Shown: positions 16,754-26,858 of the stretch, one piece after another
Layout of the letters: each line of letters begins with the position of its first letter
Position numbering within the stretch: position 1 is the stretch's first letter
Origin: Candidatus Colwellia aromaticivorans
GTDB lineage: Bacteria; Pseudomonadota; Gammaproteobacteria; Enterobacterales; Alteromonadaceae
Direction: 5' to 3'
DNA: 64,000 bases
Assembly: GCF_003333305.1 (NCBI RefSeq)
Contig: NZ_QOLD01000013.1
Coordinates: 59,424-123,423, forward strand
Translations under genes and position numbers: made by a program
Notes under the pieces: model-generated
What the model was told of the DNA's origin: nothing
The model's database searches: none
The model's input: only the letters and a program-made list of their open reading frames with translations

Positions 16754-19336
16754 TTACTTCGCTTTGGTACTAAACGTCTTAGCGAAAAATAAACTATTCG
16801 CCAGTAATTTACTGCTTCCTAACCAATAACCACGAAATGCTAAAACATCTGAACTAGCAATTACCCTGCCTTCGCCATAATTATGAGCAACAATAGCGGC
16901 ATTATGCGCTAAACGGTTTACTATTTCTTTGTCTGTGTAGCCACTGAGTAAGGGGGTATCTGTATATTTTGCTACTGTGATAAAAGGCTGCTGTCCTGTA
17001 TCCATAATTAAGGTGCTATTACGGAATAAAGGTAAATTATAATCGCTATAACCAAAAGCTAATGGGTGTGATGTATCAAGTTTAGTCGCAAAAATGGCAC
17101 CTGCAATACGTTTTCTTGCATTAAGCTTTTCTTTGTCTTTATAGCTTAATGGTTCATTATCAAATAATTGTGCTATTTGTTTTTTACTCACAAAGTCTGC
17201 TGATAGAATCTCTTGCGCTGCTAACCATTTCGCGCCACGCTTTTGACCAAAAATCACGCCTCCTTGCTTTACCCAAGCTTTCAGTTTACTCGCATTGTCA
17301 TCTGATATTGTAGTGTAATTACCATCCACTAAAATTAGGTGGCTATAATGAGAGAGATCAACATTATTCAATCGAGAATGTTCAATGATGCTTAATGGTA
17401 TCTGCAATGTTTCATCAAGGTAAAATCGAATTTCTCCCGCTTCATATTGAGATATACCTTTACCGCCCAACAATAAAACTTTCGGCGATTCTAAAAGCTT
17501 AAAAGAGTTACTACCAAAATCAATACCTTGACTAGTTAAACCACTCTTTATTGCGAATAAATCAATGTTTGCGGTCATCGCTAATGCGGCTAATTCGGCT
17601 CGCCAATTTGGCTCAGATTGAATTGCAGCAGGAATTATTATCGTGCCACTAGCAAAAGTGTGATTTTTATTCTGTACTTGACTTGAAAAGCCACCCGTTG
17701 CCACTTTGGCTTTAATTTTTTTATTCAGTAATTGGTTTAATAGTTTTGGTGCCAAATAATGGTGCCATTCAAAAGCATAGGCATAATCTTCACTGTTAGT
17801 GTTAATTTTACTCACTTGAATAATGTCCTTGTTAGACCAAGCTTTATCCGCTAACACTAACCCCCATGTATTATCAAGTTGTTGAAAATCAATATTCATT
17901 GCCAGTGGCATGGTCCAACCTGAAACATCATAAAAGGTGTTATCAGCAAAGTTAGTTTCTTGATTAAATAACGCTTGAATTAATCGATATTGATTTTGCG
18001 CTAATGGCACATAATAGCTATTCTCAGCTATATATTTTTTTCCTTTATAACTGAAGTCGTCACCAAGTGGATAAGCATTAACTTGATGTTGAGCTAACGT
18101 ATTTAGTAAGGCATGTAGTCGATAGTTATCTTTTTCTTCATTAATCAGGTAACCATCAAATCTTTCTTTTTTAGCTTGCTTTAGCGCTTGTACATAAAAA
18201 TTTTTCCGATATTTTTTGAGTTCTTCACGGTTTTGCCAAGCACCCTCAATAGTTGAAAGTGACGTTAATACATGATTTTGAATACCAAACTCAAAGGTTA
18301 GTAAGCCATTGATGGTATTTTGTTGCATGCCGCGGGAGCTTGCTTGTTCAAATAAAATACCAATGCTGCCGTTAATATCAGGATAAGTAGAACCTTTACC
18401 ATAGAAAAAATCATCATACTCTTCTTCGCTGTAATACAAGCGCTGTGCTTTATCTAACGCTTTGGAATGATATTTTGCTAACTCCTTAGTGAGGGTAATA
18501 TTCTGTTTGGGTGTCAGCGGATGCGTTCTACTTACAATCCCCGGTTGAAAAAAATAACTGCTGTTAGCATCCATTTCATGATAATCACCCAAAACATGCG
18601 GCTGGTATTGATGAAAGTACTTTAATCTATGACGACTTTCTTGCTGAGTTAATAATAACCAATCACGGTTTAAATCAAACCAAAAGTGATTAGTTCTACC
18701 GCTAATCCAACCTTGGTGGTGCTCAATATGTTCCGGATCACCATTATTAGCTGAGCCACGGTAAGTACTCACCCAATTAACAAATCTGTCCATACCATCA
18801 GGGTTGATACTTGGCTCTAACACAATAATGGTATTTTCTAGCATCGTTTCAATGGTTTGTTCTGTACCGGCAGCTAAATAATAGGCAACGACCATTGCTG
18901 CATTTGCGCCACTAATTTCATCACCATGTACACTATAACCAAGCCATAAAACTAAGGGCTCCTTTTCTGTATGCTTTTTTATATTTGATTGTGATTCTTT
19001 TTGATGGACATGCCGCTTAGCGAGAATGTTATCTAGATTAGCTAAATTTGTCTCACTAGAAATGGTGACTAAAAATTGCTCTCGTAATTGAGCAGTTTGT
19101 CCAATAGTAGTAATTTTCAAACGCTTCGAACTATCGGCTAGAATATTAAAGTACTGCTTTAATTGGTCATGCCTTACATGACTTTGACCTATTTCAAAGC
19201 CCAGAGTTTGCTTTGGTAATGGGATTAGCGAATCAAAAGTGGCTTGTTTGGGTAAGTAATCTTGTACCGACGCAGCATGTGAAGAAGAAAATAAAGCAAA
19301 TAAAACTAACACAATTAGCAGGCGAGAAAGCGACAT
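16754..19336 (-). CDS. Exported M14-family zinc carboxypeptidase with C-terminal amidotransferase-like domain
   Basis: 860 residues from the ATG at 19336, preceded by AAGGA; an in-frame ATG at 19447 would precede the signal peptide. MSLSRLLIVLVLFALFSSS is the signal. GYSVHGDEISGANAAMVVAY carries the HxxE zinc ligands, LGDYHEMDANS the third His, and IGILFEQASSRG the probable catalytic Glu. The last 250 residues (LLLGGKGISQYEAGEIRFYL and onward) look like a glutamine-amidotransferase fold seen in this M14 subfamily. It should act on peptides in the periplasm or outside the cell. Confidence 0.85.
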   Translation of the reverse strand: MSLSRLLIVLVLFALFSSSHAASVQDYLPKQATFDSLIPLPKQTLGFEIGQSHVRHDQLKQYFNILADSSKRLKITTIGQTAQLREQFLVTISSETNLANLDNILAKRHVHQKESQSNIKKHTEKEPLVLWLGYSVHGDEISGANAAMVVAYYLAAGTEQTIETMLENTIIVLEPSINPDGMDRFVNWVSTYRGSANNGDPEHIEHHQGWISGRTNHFWFDLNRDWLLLTQQESRHRLKYFHQYQPHVLGDYHEMDANSSYFFQPGIVSRTHPLTPKQNITLTKELAKYHSKALDKAQRLYYSEEEYDDFFYGKGSTYPDINGSIGILFEQASSRGMQQNTINGLLTFEFGIQNHVLTSLSTIEGAWQNREELKKYRKNFYVQALKQAKKERFDGYLINEEKDNYRLHALLNTLAQHQVNAYPLGDDFSYKGKKYIAENSYYVPLAQNQYRLIQALFNQETNFADNTFYDVSGWTMPLAMNIDFQQLDNTWGLVLADKAWSNKDIIQVSKINTNSEDYAYAFEWHHYLAPKLLNQLLNKKIKAKVATGGFSSQVQNKNHTFASGTIIIPAAIQSEPNWRAELAALAMTANIDLFAIKSGLTSQGIDFGSNSFKLLESPKVLLLGGKGISQYEAGEIRFYLDETLQIPLSIIEHSRLNNVDLSHYSHLILVDGNYTTISDDNASKLKAWVKQGGVIFGQKRGAKWLAAQEILSADFVSKKQIAQLFDNEPLSYKDKEKLNARKRIAGAIFATKLDTSHPLAFGYSDYNLPLFRNSTLIMDTGQQPFITVAKYTDTPLLSGYTDKEIVNRLAHNAAIVAHNYGEGRVIASSDVLAFRGYWLGSSKLLANSLFFAKTFSTKAK

Positions 19337-19488
19337 TACATTTTCCTTTATATTGATATTTATTAAAATAGCAAATAAAAGCATAAAAATCATTAGCACA
19401 TCACATGATTGCGGAGTAAAATAGCCATACTTGAGTAAAACACTCAAGTATACCTGTTTAAGTTTAAGAGCAAAGAGAGTACCGTATT

Positions 19489-20067
19489 ATGATCACTATT
19501 TCACCTACCGCCCAAGAGCACTTTGCTAAGCTGCTATCTCAACAAGCAGATGGCACACATATTCGTGTATTTGTTGTAAACCCAGGTACAGCTAAAGCTG
19601 AATGTGGTGTTTCATATTGTCCTGCTGATGCAGTAGAGCCCGATGACATTACATTACCTTTTGAAGGTTTTTCTGCCATGGTTGATGCGGACAGTAAAAG
19701 TTTCTTAGAAGAGGCGGAAATCGATTTTGTTACCGATCAAATGGGCTCACAACTTACCTTAAAAGCTCCGAACGCTAAATTACGTAAAGTAGCTGATGAC
19801 GCGCCGCTATTTGAGCGTGTACATTATTTTCTTCAAGCAGAAGTTAACCCGCAACTTGCTGGACATGGCGGTGAATGTACCTTAGTTGAAATAACTGACG
19901 ACGGTTATGCGGTATTACAATTTGGTGGTGGCTGTAATGGTTGTGCCCAAATTGATGTTACTGTTAAAGATGGTATTGAAACGCAACTAATTGAGTTAAT
20001 GGGTAATGAAATCAAAGGCGTGAAAGATGCAACTGAGCATGAGCGCGGCGAGCATTCATATTATTAA
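19489..20067 (+). CDS. nfuA: Fe-S biogenesis protein NfuA
   Basis: 192 residues, the E. coli size. An A-type-like N-terminal domain ([15 protein letters not shown]) is followed by the Nfu domain, with [19 protein letters not shown] providing the CxxC that carries a 4Fe-4S cluster. NfuA delivers clusters to lipoate and other enzymes under stress. It lies in the bioH-comF neighbourhood but is separated here by the inserted M14 peptidase gene. A direct-repeat block starts at the base after the stop. Confidence 0.95.
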   Translation: MITISPTAQEHFAKLLSQQADGTHIRVFVVNPGTAKAECGVSYCPADAVEPDDITLPFEGFSAMVDADSKSFLEEAEIDFVTDQMGSQLTLKAPNAKLRKVADDAPLFERVHYFLQAEVNPQLAGHGGECTLVEITDDGYAVLQFGGGCNGCAQIDVTVKDGIETQLIELMGNEIKGVKDATEHERGEHSYY

Positions 20068-20199
20068 CCCTTCGACAAGCTCAGGACATACGGAACCCTT
20101 CGACAAGCTCAGGACATACGGAAGAGCTATTAAGGATATACGAAAAATGACACCGCTCATCCTGATCGAGGGAGTGAACAGTCGAAAGACATCCAGTTC
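20068..20199. repeat. CCCTTCGACAAGCTCAGG-type repeat block after nfuA
   Basis: The 28-bp unit beginning CCCTTCGACAAGCTCAGG occurs twice in tandem (20068-20095 and 20096-20123). TCATCCTGATCGAGGGAG and CAGTCGAAAG further right are a degenerate inverted counterpart. The same repeat type recurs after slmA (56729). This CTTCGAC...GTCGAAG repeat is widespread in bacteria (recalled knowledge). Confidence 0.8.
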
Positions 20200-20451
20200 A
20201 TGAATAATTTACTTGCTAAATTAGGCCAAAATCCAAAACGTAGTTTGTCTATATTTTTATCCGGGCTTGGCCTTTTTACCGTTGGTTTAGTATTTATCGC
20301 TATCGGTTATTTTTATCACCATTTCTGGCAAATACTCGGCCTTTTTATTCTTGCACTTGCCTGTACAATAGCGGCTTGGGGTTACTTAGGTCTTTTTGCC
20401 AATCGTTGGTTTAACATTTTAAATCGACACAGCCCGAATAATAGAAAATAA
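20200..20451 (+). CDS. Small inner-membrane protein, two predicted helices
   Basis: 83 residues. Two hydrophobic stretches (IFLSGLGLFTVGLVFIAIGY at about 18-37 and LGLFILALACTIAAWGYLGL at about 47-66) predict a hairpin in the membrane with basic ends. No family recognised. The start lacks a clear ribosome-binding site because a repeat block ends just before it. The VanZ-like gene follows 8 bases later, so they probably share a transcript. Confidence 0.55.
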   Translation: MNNLLAKLGQNPKRSLSIFLSGLGLFTVGLVFIAIGYFYHHFWQILGLFILALACTIAAWGYLGLFANRWFNILNRHSPNNRK

Positions 20452-20459
20452 CCCATTTA

Positions 20460-20822
20460 ATGATTTGCTTAATTCAAAAGTATTGGCTTCATATTACCTT
20501 AATGCTACTTGTTAGTATTGCTACTTTATCACTTTGGCCTGCAGCCTATTTACCTAGTGTGCCAGGCACAGATAAAACCCATCACTTTATAGCTTATGCC
20601 GCTTTAATGTTGCCTACAGCATTGCGTCAACCTAAGCATTGGTTGATTATTGCTTTTGCTTTTCTCGCTTTTAGTGGCTCAATAGAATTAATACAACCCT
20701 ATGTAAATCGTTATGGTGAGTGGTTAGATATGGCTGCTAATGCTGTTGGCTTATTCTGTGGCTTTATATTAGCTAAAATAATGGTATTTTTTGCTTTTAA
20801 AAAAAATGTTCCTCTTCAATAA
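20460..20822 (+). CDS. VanZ-like family membrane protein
   Basis: 120 residues with about four membrane helices. PGTDKTHHFIAYAALMLPTA and SGSIELIQPYVNRYGEWLD are the typical VanZ-like segments (a D-K-x-x-H motif and a conserved E...Q...R...D pattern). The role is unknown in most bacteria. It is likely co-transcribed with the small membrane protein ahead of it. Confidence 0.75.
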   Translation: MICLIQKYWLHITLMLLVSIATLSLWPAAYLPSVPGTDKTHHFIAYAALMLPTALRQPKHWLIIAFAFLAFSGSIELIQPYVNRYGEWLDMAANAVGLFCGFILAKIMVFFAFKKNVPLQ

Positions 20823-20923
20823 AATCACACAGTTCCTTGACCATTATCAATACAACTTTTTATTAATAGGCTAAACTAGTCTTTAGTGCTCGTATCTATT
20901 ACTCAACAATTAATGGCCTTATC

Positions 20924-21163
20924 ATGCAAGAAGTTAGACATCCACCTAAACGTTTATGGCAAAAAATCACAGCTATTATTGCTAAAATGAGCTTTGCCTG
21001 TGCCGCCATTGGCGTTGTACTTACACTAATTTATGCTGGCGATGTCAGTGAAGCCAATAAAGCTTCAATGGGAGCCATTACCTTTATCTGCTTTGCTATA
21101 GGCGTGGTATTAAATGTTATGGGAAGTACCAGTATCCCTTGCTTAAAACCTGATCAAGATTAG
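20924..21163 (+). CDS. Small hypothetical membrane protein
   Basis: 79 residues. A basic N-terminus (MQEVRHPPKRLWQKI) is followed by two hydrophobic helices (MSFACAAIGVVLTLIYAGD and TFICFAIGVVLNVMGST). No recognised domain. The start follows weak AT-rich sequence. It could be the last gene of the small membrane-protein run begun at 20200. Confidence 0.5.
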   Translation: MQEVRHPPKRLWQKITAIIAKMSFACAAIGVVLTLIYAGDVSEANKASMGAITFICFAIGVVLNVMGSTSIPCLKPDQD

Positions 21164-21411
21164 AGCTTGCTTAGAATAAATCAAGTATAAAACCAAAAGC
21201 TTGTGCACTTAATCCTGTAGTCACAAGCATAAAAGTAGCACTACTAAGCAACAATCATCTCACCAATAGCGCTATATCCTATAAAATACGCATAAGTTAA
21301 ATGAGCAGTAACAACGGTATCAACTACCCCTTATAATGACACAGTGATATTTGATAAAATCATAGATAATGCTGTTAGCAATAACTGGTTATATTGATCT
21401 ATATTGGTATT
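21164..21411. other. Gene-free stretch after the small membrane protein
   Basis: About 250 bases, AT-rich, with no frame, hairpin with U-run or repeat that I could support. It is followed by a family B element. Confidence 0.35.
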
Positions 21412-21573
21412 ATACCAGTTTCATTAATTAGGTGATCTATTTTATACGTAGGAAAAACGGTCAAATACAAGGCGTTTATTTCAATAACTAGTTGTTCTAG
21501 CTATTAAATAAATAACGAAGTAGTTGGTCGTTTTAACAAGTAGAAATGATCACATAGTTAGTGAGATTGGTAT
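21412..21573. repeat. Family B palindromic element, copy 3 (diverged core)
   Basis: The ends ATACCAGTTTCATTAATTAG and TAGTTAGTGAGATTGGTAT match family B, but the core (CAAGGCGTTTATTTCAATAA, then AACGAAGTAGTTGGTCG) has diverged. No M2 module is present. Confidence 0.72.
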
Positions 21574-21650
21574 TAATTAACAAGAAGTGTTTCCTATTAA
21601 CGCAAAAGGCGCTATTTTATATTATTGTCGCTATCATAAGAGAAAACGTC

Positions 21651-22724
21651 ATGAAAACTAACCTTTTAGCTGTTTTTTTACTTTTATTTCATTTTTCTAG
21701 TTTCGGCGCTGTAATTTTACAATACCACCATGTTAGCGGCACTACGCCCAAAAGTACGAGTATCACACCAGAACAATTTGCGGTACATCTGAAGTATTTA
21801 CAAGAAAATAGTTTCAATGTTGTCCCGTTATCACAAATAGTTGACAACATAAAAAATCAACAACCATTAAAAAATAAAACTGTTGCGATTACCTTTGATG
21901 ATGCTTATATCGATGTACTAACCAATGCTAAACCTATACTCGATGAATATAATTTCCCCTACACTATTTACGTTAACCCCGGCATTATCAATCGTAATGA
22001 AGGTGCTCTTATTAAAGGAATGAATTCACATTACCTTTCATGGGCGCAATTAAAAGCTTTGGGCGATGAAGGCGTAATCATTGCCAATCATGGCTTTGAA
22101 CATGATTCATTAACACGAATCACTGATAATTTATCTCAACAGCAATGGCTAGAACAACAAACGACATTACTGTTAAAGGCTGAAGCTATTATTAAAGAAA
22201 AAACCGGGCAGAGTTGGTATTATTTTGCCTACCCTTACGGTGAATTTAGCCCTGAAATACAGCATTGGGTTAAAGAAAATAACTTTATTGGTTTTTCTCA
22301 ACAATCTGGTGCAGTAGGTTTATATACAGATTTAACGAGTGTACCCCGCTTCCCAGCTTCTATGCCATATGACAAAATTTCAGGTTTACGAGATAAACTG
22401 AATTCATTGCCATTTAATATCAAATTACAAGGTGAACAAGCCAAAACCATTTTTGAATTCAAGCAAACTAAAAGCATCACCTTCAATATTGAAACTGAAG
22501 ATTTTTATAAATCTGGTTTAAACTGTTATATATCCGGCTTGGGGAAACAGAAAATAATTTGGCAGGGAGAGAGTAGCTTCACTATTAATTTTAGCAGTGA
22601 CTTACCTATAGGAAGAGTACGTTGTAACTGTACTGCCGCTAGCATTAGTAAACCGGGGCGCTATTATTGGTATTCAAAACCATGGTTTGTTTTAAAAACA
22701 GGCGGAGAATGGTATCACTTATAA
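21651..22724 (+). CDS. Exported polysaccharide deacetylase family protein
   Basis: 357 residues from the ATG at 21651; the earlier in-frame ATG at 21561 lies in the family B element. MKTNLLAVFLLLFHFSSFGA is a signal peptide. The NodB-type domain has ILQYHHVS, TVAITFDDAYIDV (catalytic and metal Asp), IIANHGFEHDSLTRI (metal His pair) and FAYPYGEF. Homologues remove N-acetyl or N-formyl groups from surface glycans. The last about 110 residues form a separate beta-rich domain that I do not recognise. The gene is monocistronic by context. Confidence 0.82.
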   Translation: MKTNLLAVFLLLFHFSSFGAVILQYHHVSGTTPKSTSITPEQFAVHLKYLQENSFNVVPLSQIVDNIKNQQPLKNKTVAITFDDAYIDVLTNAKPILDEYNFPYTIYVNPGIINRNEGALIKGMNSHYLSWAQLKALGDEGVIIANHGFEHDSLTRITDNLSQQQWLEQQTTLLLKAEAIIKEKTGQSWYYFAYPYGEFSPEIQHWVKENNFIGFSQQSGAVGLYTDLTSVPRFPASMPYDKISGLRDKLNSLPFNIKLQGEQAKTIFEFKQTKSITFNIETEDFYKSGLNCYISGLGKQKIIWQGESSFTINFSSDLPIGRVRCNCTAASISKPGRYYWYSKPWFVLKTGGEWYHL

Positions 22725-22821
22725 AAACAATAGTTGCTAGTAGCGAGTTAATAGTTACGAAGACAAATTACTGCTAGTCAATGTTTTCGTTACTCGACAC
22801 TTTTCTTGCTTGTAACTCAGA

Positions 22822-23442
22822 TTAATACAATGCGACTATTTTTTGATAGTCGCTCAACAACTTATCACTATCAATACTAGGTACTTCTCCAACGGCTTGT
22901 TCAGGCTTAAAAATAGCTGCTATTTTCCCCGCTGGGTTAACTAATACCAAAGAAGCACTATGATCTACCAAGTAATCATCGCCTTCTCCACTTATCGCGT
23001 ACATTAACCCCATGTTACGAGCAAATGGGAACAACACCTCATGCCCCGCTCGTAGTGCGATAAACTCACGATTAAAATAAGCAATATATTGCGCCAATTT
23101 TTCTTGGCTATCACGCTGAGGATCTACACTAACTAACAACACTTGGCTATGTTGAGTAATAGCTTTCAAATCATCATAGATAAAATTTAAATTTTGCAAG
23201 GTCGTAGGACATATATCTGGGCAAGAGGTATATCCAAAAAATACCAGTGACCATTTACCATTTAGCTGCTCTTTAGTAAAAGACTGCCCATGATGATCAC
23301 TTAATTCAAAAGGCTTAATAACTCTCGACTGTTGATAATATAAGGCATATTCAGGTGAAGGTAACTTCGTTATAGCTTTAAAACTAATAACACCAATAGC
23401 CGCAGCTGCTATCGCTATAAGACCAAAAAAAACTTTATTCAT
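22822..23442 (-). CDS. sco: SCO1/SenC copper chaperone
   Basis: 206 residues with one N-terminal membrane helix (VFFGLIAIAAAAIGVISF). The thioredoxin-like domain has GYTSCPDICPTTLQNL (copper-binding CxxxC near residue 75) and the distal His in YLVDHSASLVL. SCO proteins help build the CuA centre of cytochrome oxidase subunit II. It is the last gene of the SURF1-to-SCO biogenesis operon, 7 bases after ctaB. Confidence 0.92.
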   Translation of the reverse strand: MNKVFFGLIAIAAAAIGVISFKAITKLPSPEYALYYQQSRVIKPFELSDHHGQSFTKEQLNGKWSLVFFGYTSCPDICPTTLQNLNFIYDDLKAITQHSQVLLVSVDPQRDSQEKLAQYIAYFNREFIALRAGHEVLFPFARNMGLMYAISGEGDDYLVDHSASLVLVNPAGKIAAIFKPEQAVGEVPSIDSDKLLSDYQKIVALY

Positions 23443-23449
23443 AGATATA

Positions 23450-24364
23450 TTAGCCTACAGGTAATAAATAATGGTCGAGCAATAAAATTACAAACAATAA
23501 CATTAGGTGAATAATCGAAAACTTAAAAGTATCCATCGCGGTATTTTCATCAGCATGAAATTTAAGTTTCCATGCATAAGCAAAAAACATTAGGTTCAGA
23601 GTAACTGCGCCAATCAAATACAGCCAATTACTCATGCCGACCAAATAGGGCAATAAACCAACCACAAACAGCAATACCGTATAAAGCAATATTTGTGTTT
23701 TAGTAAAACTAACTCCATGGGTTACCGGTAACATGGGAATATTTACCTTGGCGTACTCATTTTTACGATGAATCGCTAGCGCCCAGAAGTGTGGTGGCGT
23801 CCAAGTAAAAATCAATAGAACTAACAATAAAGCATTAGGATCAACTTGGTTAGTCATTGCCGTCCAACCAAGTAAAGGAGGGATTGCCCCCGCCAAACCA
23901 CCAATAGTGATATTTTGTGGCGTAGCTCGCTTCAAATATAAAGTATAAATAAAACTGTACCCAACCAAGCCAGCTAAAGTTAAATAAGCAGTTAATGGAT
24001 TCACTAACACTATAAGTAAAACAAAACCTAACAAGGCAAGGCTGCAAGCAAACACAATAGCATTATTTGTGCTAACCCTACCTTCAGGTAAAGGCCTGTT
24101 ATGAGTTCGCCCCATAATCGCATCGATTTTTTCATCAACAATGTGATTAATTGCCGCCGCTGCTGATGACAACAAACCAATACCCAACATAGCAGGTATA
24201 AACAACTGCCAAGGCAACCCTCCAGGTACAGATAAACTCATACCAACTACAGCAGTAAGTACCAAAAGCGCGACTACTCTAGGCTTAGTGAGATCATAAT
24301 ATGCACGCCATTTAGACATGATTACTGGAGCCACTTTTGTTTCACTCATCATTTCATCAGACAT
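23450..24364 (-). CDS. ctaB: Protoheme IX farnesyltransferase (heme O synthase)
   Basis: 304 residues, UbiA-superfamily membrane enzyme with about eight helices. [20 protein letters not shown] is the prenyl diphosphate-binding DxxxD-type motif; [20 protein letters not shown] is the second conserved loop. It attaches a farnesyl group to heme B to make heme O. The start follows TAGGAAAA. It sits between ctaA and SCO. Confidence 0.95.
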   Translation of the reverse strand: MSDEMMSETKVAPVIMSKWRAYYDLTKPRVVALLVLTAVVGMSLSVPGGLPWQLFIPAMLGIGLLSSAAAAINHIVDEKIDAIMGRTHNRPLPEGRVSTNNAIVFACSLALLGFVLLIVLVNPLTAYLTLAGLVGYSFIYTLYLKRATPQNITIGGLAGAIPPLLGWTAMTNQVDPNALLLVLLIFTWTPPHFWALAIHRKNEYAKVNIPMLPVTHGVSFTKTQILLYTVLLFVVGLLPYLVGMSNWLYLIGAVTLNLMFFAYAWKLKFHADENTAMDTFKFSIIHLMLLFVILLLDHYLLPVG

Positions 24365-24373
24365 AAGTTTTTC

Positions 24374-25393
24374 CTATATTTTTCGACGTAATCGGTAAGT
24401 TAACGCGATTAGAGTAAGCATTAAGCAAGCAGCAACCAAGTTATGGCCTACCGCAATAGATAACGGTAGCGAAAACCAAATATTACTCACTCCTAAACTT
24501 ACCTGAGTGATCAAAGCTATACCAACAACAACAGCAGACGTTTTAAATGTTGAGGTTTGCGCTTTAGAGTAGATCATTAACAACAACCAAGTTAAGTATA
24601 TTGTAATTGCAATAGCGCCAAATCGATGTACCACATGAATGGTCACTCGTTCATCATGGGATAGATGACCAAATTCATAGCTTTCTCGCTCTGGGGGGAT
24701 CAAATCAAACGATTTCTCAAAATTCATTTGATCTTGCCATCCTGATTGGCAAATTGGCAACTCGACACAACTCAACGCTGCATAATTAGACGACGTCCAA
24801 CCGCCTAATGCTATTTGCCCTGTTAATAGACCAATGCCCAATAGAGCAAATCGTCCATATTTTTTTATTGAAAAATCGCTACGATTTATACGGTGCGGCA
24901 TTAAACGTAAATACAGTAGAAATAACAAACATAAGGTAGTAAAACCACCCAACAAATGCCCCATAACAACTATTGGCATCAGCTTCAATGTCACTGTCCA
25001 CATACCTAACGCAGCCTGAAAAATAACAATAACAAGAATAAGTAGAGGTAAGCGCAATGGTGTACCCTGAGCACGATTTTTAAACGAAAGAATAGCAATA
25101 GCGAGGATCAATAAACCAAGCGTACCGGCAAAATAGCGATGGATCATTTCATTCCACGCTTTACTTGGCTCAACTTGACTTTGAGGGTATGCCTGCTCAG
25201 CTAAAGCAATTTGCTCTGCCGTTTCGGGTACATCAATTAAACCATAACAAGTAGGCCAATCGGGACAACCCAGTCCCGCATGAGTTAATCGAGTATAAGC
25301 ACCTAAAGTCACCACTACCAAGGCCAGTAAAATACTCACGAAAACTAGTTTCTTCACCACATGGTTGTGTTGTGTATAAAGGTCATCATCCAC
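24374..25393 (-). CDS. ctaA: Heme A synthase (COX15/CtaA)
   Basis: 339 residues with about eight membrane helices. GAYTRLTHAGLGCPDWPTCY is the first conserved cysteine loop, EMIHRYFAGTLG and VHRFGAIAI carry heme-ligand histidines, and MGHLLGG and VGHNLVAA supply others. A second cysteine loop, ALSCVELPICQSGW, lies near residue 210. The enzyme oxidises heme O to heme A. It works in series with CtaB encoded next to it. Confidence 0.94.
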   Translation of the reverse strand: MDDDLYTQHNHVVKKLVFVSILLALVVVTLGAYTRLTHAGLGCPDWPTCYGLIDVPETAEQIALAEQAYPQSQVEPSKAWNEMIHRYFAGTLGLLILAIAILSFKNRAQGTPLRLPLLILVIVIFQAALGMWTVTLKLMPIVVMGHLLGGFTTLCLLFLLYLRLMPHRINRSDFSIKKYGRFALLGIGLLTGQIALGGWTSSNYAALSCVELPICQSGWQDQMNFEKSFDLIPPERESYEFGHLSHDERVTIHVVHRFGAIAITIYLTWLLLMIYSKAQTSTFKTSAVVVGIALITQVSLGVSNIWFSLPLSIAVGHNLVAACLMLTLIALTYRLRRKI

Positions 25394-25396
25394 TTG

Positions 25397-25993
25397 CTAG
25401 CCTACCTTAGAATATTTAAGCAGCTTTTTCATATCGGCCAATATTTGTTTACCAAGTTGTGGTAACTGCTCGGTATTTTCAGGTAATTGGTGACTTAAAA
25501 AAACATTACCAAGTGGGTCCACAATGAATATTTGCGGTTTAGTTAAATGTTGCTTTGCTTGTTCAGGCATAGCAAGTAACTGCCATTTACTTTCTGAAAT
25601 TTTTTGACGTTGTTCACCAGATAATTCATTTTGATACAATGCCACGGGGAAAACTCTTGGCATTTCTTTACCCAAAGCAACATAAGTATTGTGTATAGCT
25701 TCAAACGTTTTCTGACAATCAATAGAGCAGTGTTCAGGCAGATTGTATAAGATAAGCCAGTGTTGTTCAAAATCAGTCGTTTTTAAGCCTAATTGCTCTA
25801 AGGTTAATTCATTCGTTAATAACGTACCCTTGTTAGTAACACCCATGTCTAACCATTGTTGTTCTAAAGCCAATTTCGCCAAAATAATAGGTAAAGCAAA
25901 AGCAGCTAATACCATAAATAAGCTACGGCGACTTTTCTTTGACTTACTTTTATTTAAGTTATTGTTATTTTCAGGTAGCTCGATGGTGCTCAT
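25397..25993 (-). CDS. Membrane-anchored CxxxC thioredoxin-like protein of the oxidase biogenesis operon
   Basis: 198 residues. A basic N-terminus is followed by one helix (RRSLFMVLAAFALPIILAKL), then a SCO-like thioredoxin fold. LYNLPEHCSIDCQKTFEAI has a CxxxC with the spacing of the SCO copper site, and KPQIFIVDPLGNVFLSHQ resembles the late strand of SCO proteins but lacks the usual distal DH. It lies between SURF1 and ctaA with 3-6 base gaps. A copper or thiol role in oxidase assembly is inference. Confidence 0.72.
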   Translation of the reverse strand: MSTIELPENNNNLNKSKSKKSRRSLFMVLAAFALPIILAKLALEQQWLDMGVTNKGTLLTNELTLEQLGLKTTDFEQHWLILYNLPEHCSIDCQKTFEAIHNTYVALGKEMPRVFPVALYQNELSGEQRQKISESKWQLLAMPEQAKQHLTKPQIFIVDPLGNVFLSHQLPENTEQLPQLGKQILADMKKLLKYSKVG

Positions 25994-25999
25994 ACTTAC

Positions 26000-26770
26000 T
26001 TAGGCCTCTTTTTTCAAAGGTGAACTTTTCTTTAAATTATTATTTTGATTATTTTCACTTGTTTTTCTAGCACCAAACCTAGCCCAACCCATTAACATGA
26101 TCCAAGCAATAGCTAAACTAAACCATTGAAAAGCATAAGCTCGATGTTTTTCTGGTGGCATAACGATGGGCTGCCAATTTTTTTCAAACCCAATGTCTTC
26201 CTTTTTATCTAAATAAATAACAAAGGGCAATAGCTGACGATTAATTAATGACGAAAATTTATCTAACTCTACTTGCTGAATTCTCAATGGCCATTGTACA
26301 TCGCTAAAAACCTGTTCTTGTAATTGAATGCCTACTTCGATTAAACGCACATTTCCATGAACATAATGTTTATCTGATAATGATTTTATTTTAGGTAACT
26401 CTTGCCTATTAACGGAGCCTTGTACCCAACCAAGGTTTACCAATACGGCATATTGTTCAGTAATTAACACTTGATAGACTCGATAGCCTAAACGCCCATT
26501 ATTGACTTGGTTGTCGAGGAGGAAAACGGCATGTTCATCAAATTCCCCTTCAATCGCTACTGGCATGTCATTAATGTTCTCATTCATTGTAAGTAAGTTG
26601 ACTTGTTGCAACGACAGAGGATTTTTTGATTTAAGTTGGTCAATGCGTGATAAGCGCTGTTCTTTTTCTAACGCCCGACTACTTTGCCAAAAACCAAGCT
26701 TTACTAATGCAGAAAAAACTAGCACAGTAAGTAATAACCACAGAATATTCATTTTGCTACTACTTGACAC
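26000..26770 (-). CDS. SURF1 family oxidase assembly protein
   Basis: 256 residues if the GTG at 26770 is used; an internal ATG at 26752 is the alternative. Two terminal membrane helices (ILWLLLTVLVFSALVKLGFW and AYAFQWFSLAIAWIMLMGW) flank a periplasmic domain with LGFWQSSRALEKEQ and VLVNLGWVQGS, the SURF1 signatures. SURF1 assists heme A insertion into oxidase subunit I. It is the first gene of the minus-strand biogenesis operon and is divergent from the small DUF2909 gene. Confidence 0.9.
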   Translation of the reverse strand: MSSSSKMNILWLLLTVLVFSALVKLGFWQSSRALEKEQRLSRIDQLKSKNPLSLQQVNLLTMNENINDMPVAIEGEFDEHAVFLLDNQVNNGRLGYRVYQVLITEQYAVLVNLGWVQGSVNRQELPKIKSLSDKHYVHGNVRLIEVGIQLQEQVFSDVQWPLRIQQVELDKFSSLINRQLLPFVIYLDKKEDIGFEKNWQPIVMPPEKHRAYAFQWFSLAIAWIMLMGWARFGARKTSENNQNNNLKKSSPLKKEA

Positions 26771-26858
26771 CTAAGGTTACTTCCTTACAACGTGTTAATA
26801 ATTAACTAACTATAGGCTTAACTATAGATTTAACTTTATAAAATTATGGGAGATTGAT

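Noticed and set aside
20068..20199. Possible insertion sequence remnant
   Set aside because: No transposase frame or IS-type ends; it matches the widespread CTTCGAC repeat type.
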